Source of the DNA: Lunularia cruciata
Taxonomy: Eukaryota; Streptophyta; Marchantiopsida; Lunulariales; Lunulariaceae
Direction of reading: 5' to 3'
DNA length: 64,000 nucleotides
Assembly: GCA_948567375.1 (NCBI GenBank)
Contig: OX419757.1
Coordinates: 58,714,001-58,778,000, forward strand
This document shows, one piece after another, positions 24,379-37,395 of this stretch (positions are counted from its first letter, which is position 1; every line of letters begins with the position of its first letter). A program made the position numbers and the translations under genes. Under the pieces are notes generated by a model. That model saw only the letters and a program-made list of their open reading frames with translations. It searched no databases and was not told the DNA's origin.

Positions 24379-27349
24379 TTATATATGTAGAAGGGACATT
24401 TCGAGTGTAGCTTGCGATGTGTGAGTTGCAAAAACGCTCAGCGCAGTCGCAGATGCTGGCTCAGAAGCTACAGCTAAACCCTGCAACATGTTGAGAACGT
24501 TCGATGTGTCGTCCAGGTAGTATTTGGCCTTGCTGGGCTTCTGCCCTACAGTGCATGCATAAACGTCTGCCATTGAGGACTGTGGAGGCATTGACATGGT
24601 CGTCTCAATGCTTTCGAACATGTCCTCATCCGACCTATCGTCTCCAATGCACAAAATAAAGTCGGCAGGTGAACCATTACCGGCCATCATCGACAGCAGC
24701 TTCTCCACGATAACACCCTTACTCACTCCCTGAAGATTTTCCACGATCACTATGAGTAAACAGGCCGTGCCAAACGGTTCTGGTAAAGGTATTAACGAGC
24801 TGTACCAAATTAGTAATGCAAAGCAACAGTACCTGTGGTTTGACTTCCACAATGTGTTGACCACTTTTGACAGCGACAGGCTCATTGGCTAAAACGCTTT
24901 CAAGATGGTCCAAGAGCTCTTTAGCCTGCCAAGATCCGAAATCCGGATCTGCATCTCGGTAATGCCATACCATTGCGCTTTCCTTTTCTTCAATGAAAGA
25001 GCCATCCGTGCTCTCCGTGTATAACTTCATCACAGGTGCCGCAACTTCCTTCCACTCAAAATCCTGTACCGACACACAAGTTGTCCATTCTTCGTCCTTC
25101 TTACACCTGAACCCCAATGATGGAAAGGAGGTTGTCAATTTAGAGGAACACGTCTCTAGTGACAGTCCCACGTTGACACAAGTCCCTCAAATAAACAAAG
25201 ATCGTAAGTAAATTATACATTTCAACACATCTAACAGTACACAACTCCTGTAAACGAATAATGTACCCAGATGCGACTAATTAAAACTCACAGCAACTAT
25301 CCGTCTCATTTATATATAGAGGACTCGAGGAACAGGAGATAGTCATAATATATACCTGTAGTAGTAGCCATGTTCGGCAGCAATTCCTAGGCGACTGCAT
25401 GAAGAAAACCAATCAGACAAGGTTTGGCGACCCCGCCCACTCACAATAAAGACCGTATTTTTGGGGTCATTGCAAAGAGTGTTAAGCAGAGTGATCACTG
25501 CTGCACTGGGGGTCTTGTTATGAGAGGTCTGAGGCATCATTGTACCATCGTAGTCAAGCAGAATGGCCCTCTTTTGGCTTCTCCTGTATGCAGAAACAAT
25601 GTGCTCTGTGAGGAGCTTACGGAAGTTGGGGTCCAGGGCAACCACCTTGAAACTCAATCCAAATCCTATGCCGTAGGATCGCCGTCGTTGATGATCTCTA
25701 CACGTCCGCTCCAAATCACCCATGAAACTTTGGGCCCAATATGCGACATCATGCGTGCTAACATACTTGAAGTGCTTCTCGTGCCGCATTTGCTTTTCGG
25801 CCGTTGGCATCGTGATCGCTGTGTTCAATGCATCTGCCATCGCCTCTATGTTCCAGGGGTTGACCCGAATGGCACCACTTAGAGAGGGTGAGCAACCAAT
25901 AAACTCGGAAACTACCAGCATGCTTTGGCGAGCAGCCTCTGGAGGAGGACCGTTGCCTGACTCCGCTTCCACACATCCTTGTCTCGAAACAATGTACTCA
26001 TAGGGAATGAGATTCATTCCATCACGAACTGCTGTTACGACGCAGCATTCGGCAATGGCATAGAAGGCAAGTCTTTCATACAGAGGAACCGATCTCTCCA
26101 AAAGCACTACGGGCTGGTATCCCTCCCATCCATACTCTCGGTTAATCCTCTTCGCGATGGTACTCGCCTCGTTCTGAATTTCCAAGACGTCCTTGCCTCG
26201 CCCCCTTGCAGGATTAACGATTTGGACTAGCACAACTTTCCCTCTCCGCTCAGGATGCTGCATGAGAAGCTGCTCCATCGCCAATAACTTAAGACCTATG
26301 CCCTTAAATATATCCATGTCATCCACCCCGAGGAGCACAGTTTTCCCAGCGTATTCGGCCCTGAGCTCACCGACCCTCCACTCAGTATCGTTCCGTTTCA
26401 ACCTAGTATTCAGCTGACCCATGTGAATACCCACGGGCATGATCTTTATCCCCACGGTTCTTCCATAGTACTCCAAGCCCATGTACCCTCTCCTGGACTC
26501 GTAAACTAAGCCGAGCATCCTACTACAACACGACAGGAAATGTCTGGCGTAGTCAAAAGTGTGAAATCCAACCAGATCAGCATTCAAAAGAGCTCTCAAA
26601 ATTTCATCGCGCACGGGGAGCGTCCTGTAGATTTCCGAGGACGGGAACGGGCTGTGAAGGAAGAATCCGAGCTTAATTTTATTGAAGCGCTTCCGCAAAA
26701 AAGTGGGGAGGACCAGAAGGTGGTAGTCGTGCACCCAAACAAAATCATCCTCGGGGCTAATTACTTCCATCACCTTGTCCGCGAACAATTTGTTGGCGGA
26801 AACGTACGCTTGCCAGAGGGAACGATCAAACCGACCGCCATGTTCCGGGGCCAGAGGCAGCATGTAGTGGAATAGAGGCCACAATTGTTGCTTGCAGAAA
26901 CCATGGTAGAAATTGTTCGCCACGGCTGTAGGCAGGAAAGCCGGCACACAATTGAAATTCTCGAGAAGGGAAACCGCAACTTCGTCTTGCTCGCTCAACT
27001 CTACTTCAACTTTCAAACAACCGATGTAAATTACCTCCATATCCTCAGGCAGTCCATCCTTAAGCTGCAAAAGAAGCGAGTCTTCGTCCCACGTGAAGGT
27101 CCACCCGGTCTCATCTGCTTTCCGTTGAGCCAGAAGAGGCAGCATATGCGCCACAATAATTATGCGCTCGGTCGAGAGAGAGGATGGGACGTCGGATGTG
27201 ACACTGTTGCTGTTATCATCGTCACGGCTTTCTGCTGAAACAATCCCGGCCACTGTCATCACCCTGGGGAGCCTTCTAGTCGTGCGAGCGGTGACACCGA
27301 TGTCCCCTGAAGAAAGATCCAACAAATTTGCGTACGATCTTGACACCAT
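24379..27349 (-). CDS. TPS: Class II trehalose-6-phosphate synthase (TPS/TPP fusion protein)
   Basis: Three coding exons, minus strand: 27349-25356, 25106-24833 and 24729-24379, with GT-AG introns of 249 and 103 bp. Together they encode 872 residues, the usual class II length. The N-terminus MVSRSYANLLDL is the class II signature and 27349 is the first in-frame ATG after a stop. The GT20 domain spans about residues 60-545 (WVHDYHLL at 205-212). The HAD phosphatase-like domain follows (LLDYDGT near 600; IVSGRGRQ; CIGDDRSDEDMF in exon 3). The GT20 motif reads VDDMDIFKG (342-350): the catalytic Arg of active synthases is replaced by Asp, as in other class II proteins, which are thought to be regulatory rather than catalytic. 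Cytosolic; no signal peptide. The start lies behind short upstream ORFs. Confidence 0.95.
24730..24832 (-). other. TPS intron 2
   Basis: Donor GT at 24832-24831 after ...EVKPQ and acceptor AG at 24731-24730 before GVSKG. Phase 0. The spliced sequence KPQ-GVSKG agrees with the conserved class II protein. Confidence 0.9.
25107..25355 (-). other. TPS intron 1
   Basis: Donor GT at 25355-25354 after EHGYYY and acceptor AG at 25108-25107 before CKKDEEW. It splits an Arg codon (AG/G). Position in the HAD domain matches the intron usual in plant class II TPS genes. Confidence 0.9.
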
Positions 27350-27445
27350 CTTCGCCCCTACTTCCAGTTCCAATTGCTGATAGTTTCAACTTGGGATGCA
27401 AACTGATTTGCAACATTGATTCGCTCCTAACCCTGCCTCACGACA
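27276..27445 (-). promoter_or_regulatory. Upstream ORFs at the TPS start
   Basis: A two-codon uORF (ATG TCG TGA, 27445-27437) is followed by another ATG at 27416, 67 nt before the TPS ATG. The second opens a 46-residue frame that overlaps the TPS coding start out of frame and stops with TAG at 27278-27276. If the 5' leader includes them, they should lower or control TPS translation. The transcription start is not known from sequence. Confidence 0.5.
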
Positions 27446-29600
27446 TCGAGACCGTCTCCCTTGAGTCCGTCTAGTCTTTCAATTATCCTCTCATGTTTCC
27501 CTTGCTCCTCCTCGTCCAGTCCAGCACATCTGCCTTCCCAACCGGCGTGTTATCCCATCCACGGCACACCCCCAGGTAGCTCAAAGTCAATGTCCACAAT
27601 TCCACTCCACACGATCAAACGCACAGGGCCAGAATTCCATCTTCGTAAAATCTCCTCTGTTCCATTCCCTTTCTTCCTTTTGTTTGAGCTACTGTGAAAA
27701 ATGACCTGCTTGCCCTTTCCTTTCTTCTCTTCTCTGGCACGTCAACGATTTGAAGCTATCTGAATCTGCCGACCTTCGAGGTCACCAACCGCAGTGGAAA
27801 CGCAAAAGCTGTCAATCTCTGCCTGCCTGCTTGCCTGTTTGCTTCCTTTACGACGACCAGCCTATAACGTATCCCTCTCTCCTTCACTTCTCTGCCTTTC
27901 TAAACCGAGCGAATGGATGTCCAGGCGATGCCCTGGACAACTTGTACTAGTCCGAAGCTTGAGAAATTATGGATGATCTCGAACAATTCTCCGCGTTACA
28001 GGCGAAGATGGGAACAGTAGGCAATGATTTCTGTTCAAAGCGGGACAGCGACAAGTAACGGAGTGAAGCGGAAGGACGAGAGAAGAAAGTGATAGGAAGA
28101 GGGAGGTGATGGGATGGATGGGATGAGAGGGGTACAGCTGACAGACTAGCCAGAGGAAGCGAGCGGGGAGGGAGGGAGAAGATGAAGAAGTATGAAAGGG
28201 ACAGCGCGTTGCTAGCTAGCTCAGCCGAATTGACTCCTGACCTTTCCAAGCACGCAAGAGAGAAGGGATGAGAGAGAGAAAGAGAAGTGCCGAAAGGCAA
28301 AAAGAATAGAAGCAGAAGATACAATGAAAGGGTGCCTCCTCCGCTTGGGAAGTTTTCAATGGATTGGCCTCGGCGAAAAGATTTAGTGAGTGAGAAAACA
28401 CACAAATGAAGTGCTTCCTTCGTTCCTTGTGCTGCAGCTACCTTAGCACTGCGCTGCGGTTTTGCTTCCTCCTACTAGTAAGAGCTTGCTCCCCCCTCAC
28501 TCACTTGCTCCCTTTGCTTTGCACTAGCCTGCCTGCGGAGCCAGCACCTGCCTGCCTGGCCAATTGCTGGCTGGCCTTGATGGAACAGAGCACTTGAATG
28601 AAAGAACACCAACGAAGACAGACAGCGACCACGCCCGCTTCCCAACCCCAGTTCGGTATAGTACACTAGTCCCCGTTTGCTTTCCTTTCCTCCTTTGCCT
28701 CTCTACGAAGTTAAGAGCGTCATCCCGCTTGAAGATTGGATTGTACTACCACGCGGTTAGATGTGAGTTGCTACCGTAGCGCGAGAGAGAGAGTGGCCAA
28801 CCCCTCCAGCCACCAGCCAGCCAGCCAGCCAGCCAAGCAAGGTGCTGCGACGAAAATATGAAATGTAATGAAATCAATCCTCGCCACTCAGTGACAGCCC
28901 GGACCGCACTCCCTTCTTCTTCTTCTTCTATCTTTCCCTCCTCAGGACAAGAGGCTCGATCACTCGATCCGCTTCCTCCGAACACAGAGGCACTTAACTG
29001 CTGGCTATCGGTCAACACGCGAAATGTAATGAGGCCAAAGGTTGGCTGAAGGAGGGCCAGGAGGATGTCGTCGGCCATTGCTGTCGCTGTGAAGAACAAA
29101 GAAAAGGGGAAAGTGGATGCAGTAGCAGCAGCTCCTGCACGAGCTCGAAGGTCACCGGCCGGGAAAGAGGTTGTAATCCGCCGGCGGGGGGGCGGGCGGG
29201 CAGGCAGGGCAGAGGAAGCGGATAAGGGCGGGTAGGGCCAGGTTGGCACCACGCTCGCCAGGCTGGCGATGGCGGGGCAGGGCACGCCCAAAGGAGCTGC
29301 CGCTCTTTTGGGCTCTCGCCCGATCCCCCGCTAGCCCGCCCGCTCGCTTTCCCCACCCGACATCCCCTTTCGGAGACCCGATATCCGTTCCCCTCTGCAC
29401 GATACACGAGTCCTCGTCCCATCAGCTGCCACCTCATGCCATGACCCATGCTCTCAACCCATGGCCGCATGCAGCAGCGGCGGTCAAACTGATGCCCAGC
29501 CCCAGCCAGGGAATGCACGTGGATTTGGGATGAAGGTCTGACCCAATTCCCGTCAGTGCTCGCGGCGAAGGCCCCCATCTGCCGTAACTCTCACCATACA
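27446..29600 (-). promoter_or_regulatory. TPS leader and promoter region (sense strand pyrimidine-rich, distal GC-rich)
   Basis: No independent gene is convincing. On the TPS sense strand 28400-27950 is strongly CT-rich, as in plant 5' leaders. Further up are a CAGC repeat (28806-28836), CTT runs (28916-28930 on the plus strand) and a GC-rich block (29100-29420) unlike the AT-rich surroundings. A leader intron is possible but I could not define one. Long frames here are low-complexity Ser/Pro/Arg-rich and are not supported as proteins. Confidence 0.45.
29186..29209 (+). other. G-rich tract with quadruplex potential upstream of TPS
   Basis: A 24-bp tract of G runs separated mostly by single C or A, in the GC-rich block about 1.8 kb upstream of the TPS ATG, on the strand opposite to TPS. 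Confidence 0.6.
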
Positions 29601-32600
29601 ACTTACTAATCACGCCAGGCCGAACGAGAATTATTTGGATTACGGTAGCCGTCTTCCATGATTGAACCACTACTTTACCACGGTTCGCCTCTTGACCCTA
29701 CCAGCCGACAATCAGAGTTAATTCCTTCTCCGTCTGAGCTCAAGTCCATGCTCTTCATCATTGAACGACTGTTTTTTCCTTCGTAATACAATTTCGAACA
29801 CTCCTGGATTGAAACCCATCACTTTTCGCCAGAAACAATGATGTCATTCAGAGCCAAATAGACGGCCTTAGATCATTATGGAAACGATCGCATTAGGCAT
29901 ACAAATGATTCAGATTTTGCTATTCATAACAAACTTTGTCGCAGGGGTTTGACACCAGGAGCTTGTAAACACCGCTAGTTATGCGTACCTTATTGATCTA
30001 CTCGGTGAGATTCATATCTCTGGTAGCTCAATCAGGTTGGATGACGAAAGGATGTTGACTCGACACCCCTCTTAACTGTTGAGGTCCATTCCGGTAAGAA
30101 AAACTTCTAGTTTTACCTCAATTTTTAGGGTTACGACAGTTTAAATAGTCAAAGTGCTATCGCAGGACTTCGGATAAGATCCTTAACCTTCCTCTCCTTC
30201 TCGATCTTGACCTTACTCTACCACTGTATGGATGAGTCACACGGACACGAGGGTGGAGTTACATTCCTCAAACCATTCCAACTCTCTACTATCTTTGTCA
30301 ATGTTGGCGTGTAAGAGGACCTAAATCACCCAGATAAATAACCACTGCTCTTCTAATGAATTCTAAATCTTCAAATTCGATGAAACATCACGTCCTTATC
30401 TTTTCTCTTGAGTTTTGGACCACATATTAACCAGATTGTCCGGTTAGAACTACCCTTCTCAGATACAGTTCCCACAAGGTGCTCATTTAGTCGTACTAGT
30501 AGTGTCTCTATCCAGAACAATACAACGGGTTACCTTTTGTGAGCTTTTTTTTTTTGTCTTCTTTCGTTATCTCAACTTGACCCTGACCACATTCTTCAAT
30601 TTAAGTCTTCTTGGGGGGCAAGATGACCAGACCTGACTGACATACGATACTGTGGTCACAAATTCAAAATCTTCAGGGCTGTGAGTACTGTGGGTCTTTC
30701 TCAAAGCATTCCACATTCTATTGTTAAAATTCAAATTCATTATAATTTTGTATTATTATTCATAAAACTTGATAAGATCCTCAGTATGCCCATCCTATCT
30801 GAAAAAGAGTAGCTACTGATCATTAAACTGCCTCATGTTTATTTTCCATAAATCACCACGATTTTACAGTCAGTTTCATAATCGAAATGATATATTCGTA
30901 TGTTATATATTGCAGGATAGATAAGTTAGCCTACATTCCGCAACGGCTCCGAGTCTAATTATGCACTCGTCTCAATGAAGGTTCTCGATTTCTAAAGGAA
31001 AATATAGAAATGTGTATTATATTGGGCGATTTATACAGTTACAGTATCTATGAATACTTAGGTTTTCTTTTCATTTCATGCTCGAGATGAAATGAAGATA
31101 ATTATCAATGTCATCGTAGTTTCAACTACTATCTAGTTTTTTCCAGTTAGCAAAATTTTCTTAAAATAGACATACTTGTAAATAGGACTTTGCCGATTAT
31201 TAAATGTCTTTAATAATAATGAACCATAGATGTTCTATGTCAATGAGCAAAATGCTGAATTGAAGGGTGAAATGGTCATTTGATAAAGGGATGTCAAATA
31301 TACTGGATAATTGATGTTAAGAAAGAGAAAGAAGGTATGTAGAGAAGATTGAGGAGATATGAATAATAATAATAATAATAATAAACGATTTATTTTATCT
31401 TCTATCCATCTTGTGTTCTCTTCCTTTCTGTGTTTATTAGCTAATATGGCAAAGAAAATTGGTTAGATTAGGCGCATCCTTACCGGTTTATATGGACATC
31501 TAATCTTCAATTCAAAGGAGAAGGTAAATTATGCAGCAGACTTTGATGGTTGGAATTATGCAGATCCATTGAAGCATAATAAATTTGAGAAACCCTCCAA
31601 CCAGGATATTATCATCCTCTTATACTCTATCAGTTTTATAATCAATGTTGTTAAGTGCTAAAACTATGAAACAATACAAACTATAACCAGATCAAGAAAA
31701 GGAAGACAGACTCTATTCGAATTGCATCATACATAAGACTATGGTTCAAACCCTGAGGTTGGACATAGCTAGATGTTCGAATAACAGACGTCGCTCGACG
31801 TGTATTAGAGTTGAAGAACATTCTCATCATACTTCTCGAGAAAACCACAATATGTATGGAGAGATAAAATAAATAGCATATGGACCAGTGAGGTAAACTA
31901 GATGACAGGTGGACCAAATGCTAGAATTTACATAAGTGATAATAGATCTTGCATATATATATATAGATGCAAGGTATAATAAGGCAATAACCTCCCTCAT
32001 AGTTGAGTTGAGATTCTGATTAGTTTTTATTCCAACTAGATCCATGAATACTACATCCACCAAGGCTGTACGAGTAGTTCTATCACAGCCAGTAATTACA
32101 CCATCAGACCAAACCTTGAATATTGAATATGTATTATCTTTCTTATTCTTCGAGGATCTTTCCCCGCTCTCCTTAGTAGTTTAGAATTCATCATTTAATA
32201 CTCACGAATGTTTCTTTTCAGGTATTAACAAGGTACGTCTAGAGTCCCTTTCGTTCTCTTGCTCACGATTATACATTCTTCCTTTGCTCGTGATTATTCT
32301 GCAAATTGACTTATTCTATTCATTCTTATTTCTGCTCTTTAGGTGACTTTTTCTTTCCAATTTCCGCAACACTTAATATTGGTATTGCTTTGAGCGGCAC
32401 TTAGAGAATAACCGCGTTTACCTTTGGCATTCGAACAGAAACTCGATAGAAGGGATATTGAAATTCGCTCAATTACTTCGGCACTGCGTTGGCCATCGAT
32501 GAAATCGCAATGTTTTCGCAATGAGGTTTACTATGATCGCCTCTTACTTCCCCTTGTTGTTTAGTTGGATAGTCGCCATACATTCATAACGCGTGCTGCG

Positions 32601-35600
32601 ATATACTCTCTAGTCCTCTAACACTTCGCTCTGCTTCCCTATCTATGAGGAGGAGAGAATAGGGGCCGTCTATAGAACGGCTTCTACTCTCATTCCTTCG
32701 TACCCTTTCCTCTTGTAAATGATCGCTAATCTTATGTATAATATTTCTCGAATACATGTTACTGATTACACGAGACTTACTAGTTCTACATGTATTGCTC
32801 TCGATATGTTGCTATTATGCTTTTACTTCAATTCACATGCGAATTGTTAAATTCATTAAACTCCTTTCCGAATATGATACTCATCTCGATTTGCACGTAT
32901 CAAGGGGTTTCAAATTGGAAATCCATGGATTTCTAAGGTTATCATAGGGATTCCGAAAAAATATTCTGGGACACTAAAGCCTCGGGAGCTTTCAGTTCTT
33001 AAAAGTACCTGAGTATGTTATGAACTCGATTCAAAGGCGGATTATGGAATATATCAAATGACAAATTGATTTTGGGATTGTGCCTGTCAAGGAAAAAGAA
33101 ATGTCAATGATACAAATAAACAAGAGTGGCAAGAAAAGAAAAGGCCTTAATAATGTCTTCATAAACTTTTCCATAAAATTTCGGAATGCGGGTTGCGGGT
33201 TAATTTTTACCGTAGAAGATTTATGGATTTCAGAATTTTACCTGTAATAATTTGGAAATTACCTTATGGATTTCTGTGGGCTGCAAAAAGGCTAATCTGA
33301 AACCCGTATCATGTTTATATTTCATATGCATTTAATGAGTTCTGGATCCCCCTACCTCGAGCGGTTTCTCCTCTCATCTCCTCGTATCCACCAAGGCTGG
33401 ATTTATTGGGGCAGGTGTTGCTACTCCCTTTGCATATTTTCCTGTCTTTGGATTGTAAAGGAGATGTATTTTCTGATCGACATCAAAAAGTAATGCAACA
33501 AAGAGCTGATTGTTGCCCTCTCATATGTTGGTTCTCATCTCTTTTGATTTATATTTTATCCACTTCAATTTATATTATTATAGGAATAAAATAGAATTTT
33601 AAATTTTAGTCTGTTAATCATAAATCAAGCCACTTAGAATCTCCTTTAGGATTCATACTGGTTGATTCTTTCCTGAATTTAAACAATTATACCCACGGTA
33701 TCAAAGACTATATCAACATTACGAAGATTATATCACATATAGTATTTATAGTGTTTACAAGAATAATGTTACTAGCTTCCTCATGTTTTTTGATTCATTC
33801 AAGAAAGTAAAATCACCCATAGTAAGTGACTGATTTTAGATTGATTTCATATTGTATTCTTAGATATTATACCATAATGAAGACATTGATTTATGAAATA
33901 GTTATCTTTATTCCTAAATAATAGAACAGTCCAAGCCTAACGAGACCACTTAAGAAGAGTGATCTTTTAATACGTAAAGACATGTTTGGTCTTCTTTCTT
34001 CTTAAAACTTTGTTGTTACACTTTGTCTTATTAATTTTTTGCTCATGATAACAAAAACTATTTCATGTTTGGCAATTCAACTAATATTCACATACAGAAA
34101 GCCTTGGTCTTTAGATACCTCGTAGGATTGTAAAAATGGTTTTATATTTAATATCTAATATCTGATCTTCAAATTTGGAAAAGTAGGTAAAGTCTTTTTA
34201 CTATACTATCAATCAATATTATAAATGGAAAATTAAGGCACTAATGAGTTGAGCATTTTTTATATCATTTTTTTTTATTCTCACTATTTGTTTTATTGTA
34301 AAGTGTTTGCTAAGCTTTGAGCACTTATAGCATATATACCAATTTGAAAGATAATATATTTTAAGTGCAGTATTTATAGAATTATTATATTTACAAAAAA
34401 TAATTGGTTTAAAACTTAGGTACCATTATTAATGTTTCCTATAAAAGACCTTAAAATAAAAATTTTATTTTTATTTTTTGTCATCAAATTTTATGAGTCC
34501 AAACTAACTAACAAGATATATTCATAAAATTCTAGAACCTTTGTATGTTTTGGAGAAAATAAGTAATTAATTTTATATCAAATTATGAAATCAGTTGATT
34601 TTATTATAAAATAAAATTTTCTTTGATTAAAACAGCATCTTATTTTACATTTCTCTTATATATCATAATTTTCAATAGAATTACTATAGTTCTCTAGAAA
34701 ACCAAAATTAAGAGAAAAATAGAAGAAATGGACCAAGAATTAAATTAGATGAACTCCAATTGCAAAAGATAGACCAAGGTCCTTATATACAGAGGAGTCT
34801 ATACAAGCTTGTTTCCCGCATGGAGGATAGAACATTACATCTTGGCAAAGTTAGCAATAAACTTCTTAGCCAAATTACCTAATCCATAGAAAGCTTCATG
34901 AACACCTTATTACCTAAGAAGGTTAAGAAGTAACTTATTAGCCTACTTACTCCTTATGAAGATTCTAGTTACCTTCTAAATATATATTCAAAAAGTGACT
35001 AAGTACTTTTAAGTGTATCTTCTAAAAGTTTCTTGCAATTTACATGCCAAAATAATACTTAGTTATTAATATAAATTTCTGTAGTATAGATTCTCCGTTT
35101 GCTAGTTGATAAAATCTTTGTCATGGGCTTTGGTTTGAATACTTGGATGCCATGTTGAGCATTGTGATAATGATAAAGGTGCTTTGTGAGCTAAACTTAT
35201 TCCTCAATTGGGATGAAAAAATAATGGCTATTAAGGAAGTGCATCATAGACCAAGAAGGAGTAGAACCAAATTCCATGACACAACTCCAAAGCCAAAACT
35301 TCAATGTACCTCTATGACTCAAAGTATTGCTCATATAAAACTCAACAAAGAAAGATATTTGCAAATGATTTAATGGTGAGTACCTGAATATCCCTTGTTT
35401 ATTTAATTGTGAAATTCTTATACCAAACTTTTACTAATAATCAGAGTTATTGCATTATTAAGCAAAGTAATCTAAGTCATAAGTCTAAGAGAATATCCAA
35501 AATTATGTGAGAAATTTCCAAAATTTCCAAAACAAATGGTCTTATCTTAATTAAATAAAAGATTCCTAAACATATGCTATCCTTAAGGTATGTGAAAATT

Positions 35601-37155
35601 CATACCAAAAAGATAAACTTGCTTAAGAGTTCTCAACTCTTCTCTTAAAGCCTAATATCTAAAAATAATGCAAAGGTAACAAACTAAAATCCAAAATAGT
35701 AATAGTTACTCTTTCAAACTCCTCTAAATTAGTATCATCTCTATCTTTAGATAATGATAGCTAATATAAAGATTTGGCTTAAACATATGATTAAAATTAC
35801 TCACTATACCAAATTAGAAACACTAATTAAAACATACATGCACAAATGGTTATTATATCTAACCTCATGACTAAAATATTATTGCATACTTGGAGTAAGA
35901 TCACTTTACCTTCTATGATATAACTTTAACTCATCACAATTTATCTTATTAAAGTGTCTTACTCCAATCTCCTTGAGATCATAGGTGTAATTATAGCACA
36001 ACTTCTCCATTGTGAAAAGTCTAAAGTAACTAGAAAAAATATTCTTTTGCAACCTCTTGTGTCAAATAGAATAAAAAATCATCAATAAGAAAAGAAAATA
36101 TTACAAAATATTTAAAATAACATTATTTAATCTCTAATAAATTCAAGAGATTGAATTGATTAGATATTTTGAATTACCTTCTTCTTGCCTTGCTTCTTAT
36201 TATATTTTTCTTATTGATACTTTGACTTACTGTCCTTCCTTGGTTTTACTATTCATATTAGACATAATTGTAGAATTTGAAAATTAAATATAATACAATT
36301 GACAAGAAAGTTATGGAAGTTTTTAAGTTTATTTTCAAATTTTAAATATATAATTCTATTTCTCCTCTAATCTATGATATTATATCTTCTAAAGTAAGTT
36401 ATTGACAATATTGGCTTGTGGTTGGTACATATAATAAAAATTAATATTTTTAAATATTTTTAATATAAAATATAGAAAATATTCTAAATATTGGTAGTAT
36501 ATATTATAAATAAAAATAAAATTTAAATAAAAATAAAATTTAAATTTAAATAATAAGATTGAGACAAAGGCAATCAAGTGTCAATTATCAACAAATTCTG
36601 GTTGTAGCACTATTCATAGAGTGAAGTTACAAACATCAAAATCAATTATAAAAGGTAACTTCGGATCATACGTATGATCTATATAATTCTAGAATGATCA
36701 AATTCAATTTGCATCCACCAAGAGTTTCCTTGATAGATCAAAGTCATTGTAAAGGACCTTCTCATGACTCAAAGGAACATACTTTATGTTTATATTAAAC
36801 AAAAAAATTGATTTATAAGTAATTTCATAAATCAAGTAAAGAGAGAATGACTTCTGTCCGTTAAGAAATCATTGCATGCATCGCAAAGATGGTGAGATAG
36901 ATGTGCTATACATGTAAATCTGAGAAAGTATGGTGTAGGCTATGACCTTTGGTTGTGTCTCTATCTTCCAAGATCCACATCTTTATCATACTCTTTTATC
37001 TTGTATACAATTACTCTCCGAGTCTCCAAACAAGTACTCCAATAATCTCTCTCTTTGAACTCTTTCTCAGCATAAAATATGATAAAGTAAATAAGCTTCT
37101 CTCCTCCTCTACAAGCGCTCTCCTTGTCTTCATCTAACACTCTTTTCAATGAAAG

Positions 37156-37395
37156 ACCAAATATATTTTCTCCTCAATTAAAGAGTATAACTCTTGATTG
37201 CAACCCTTAATGGTGACAGTAATCTATCTGATGTTGAGAGATCACATGTAAAACAACAAACAATTATTAAACAAAAGGACAAATGTGCTTTCTCCTCAAT
37301 TAAACTCAATTAAAGGGTGTATATCTGAATTGCAATTCTTGAGAGTAATTAAGACCACTTGATATTGACAGATTCCTTATGACAACAATCAACAA
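37156..37395. repeat. Diverged tandem duplication
   Basis: Segment 37156-37265 is repeated at 37278-37395 with many substitutions and small indels. The shared core is TTTCTCCTCAATTAAA followed by a Thr/Leu-poor AT-rich stretch. Noncoding. Confidence 0.55.

Noticed and set aside
25424-27238. Plus-strand frames opposite the TPS exon
   Set aside because: Shadows of the strongly supported TPS coding sequence.
27947-29578. Long minus-strand frames (27947-28405, 28746-29291, 29012-29578) as genes upstream of TPS
   Set aside because: Low-complexity Ser/Leu/Pro/Arg-rich translations of CT- or GC-rich DNA with no domain; better explained as TPS leader and promoter.
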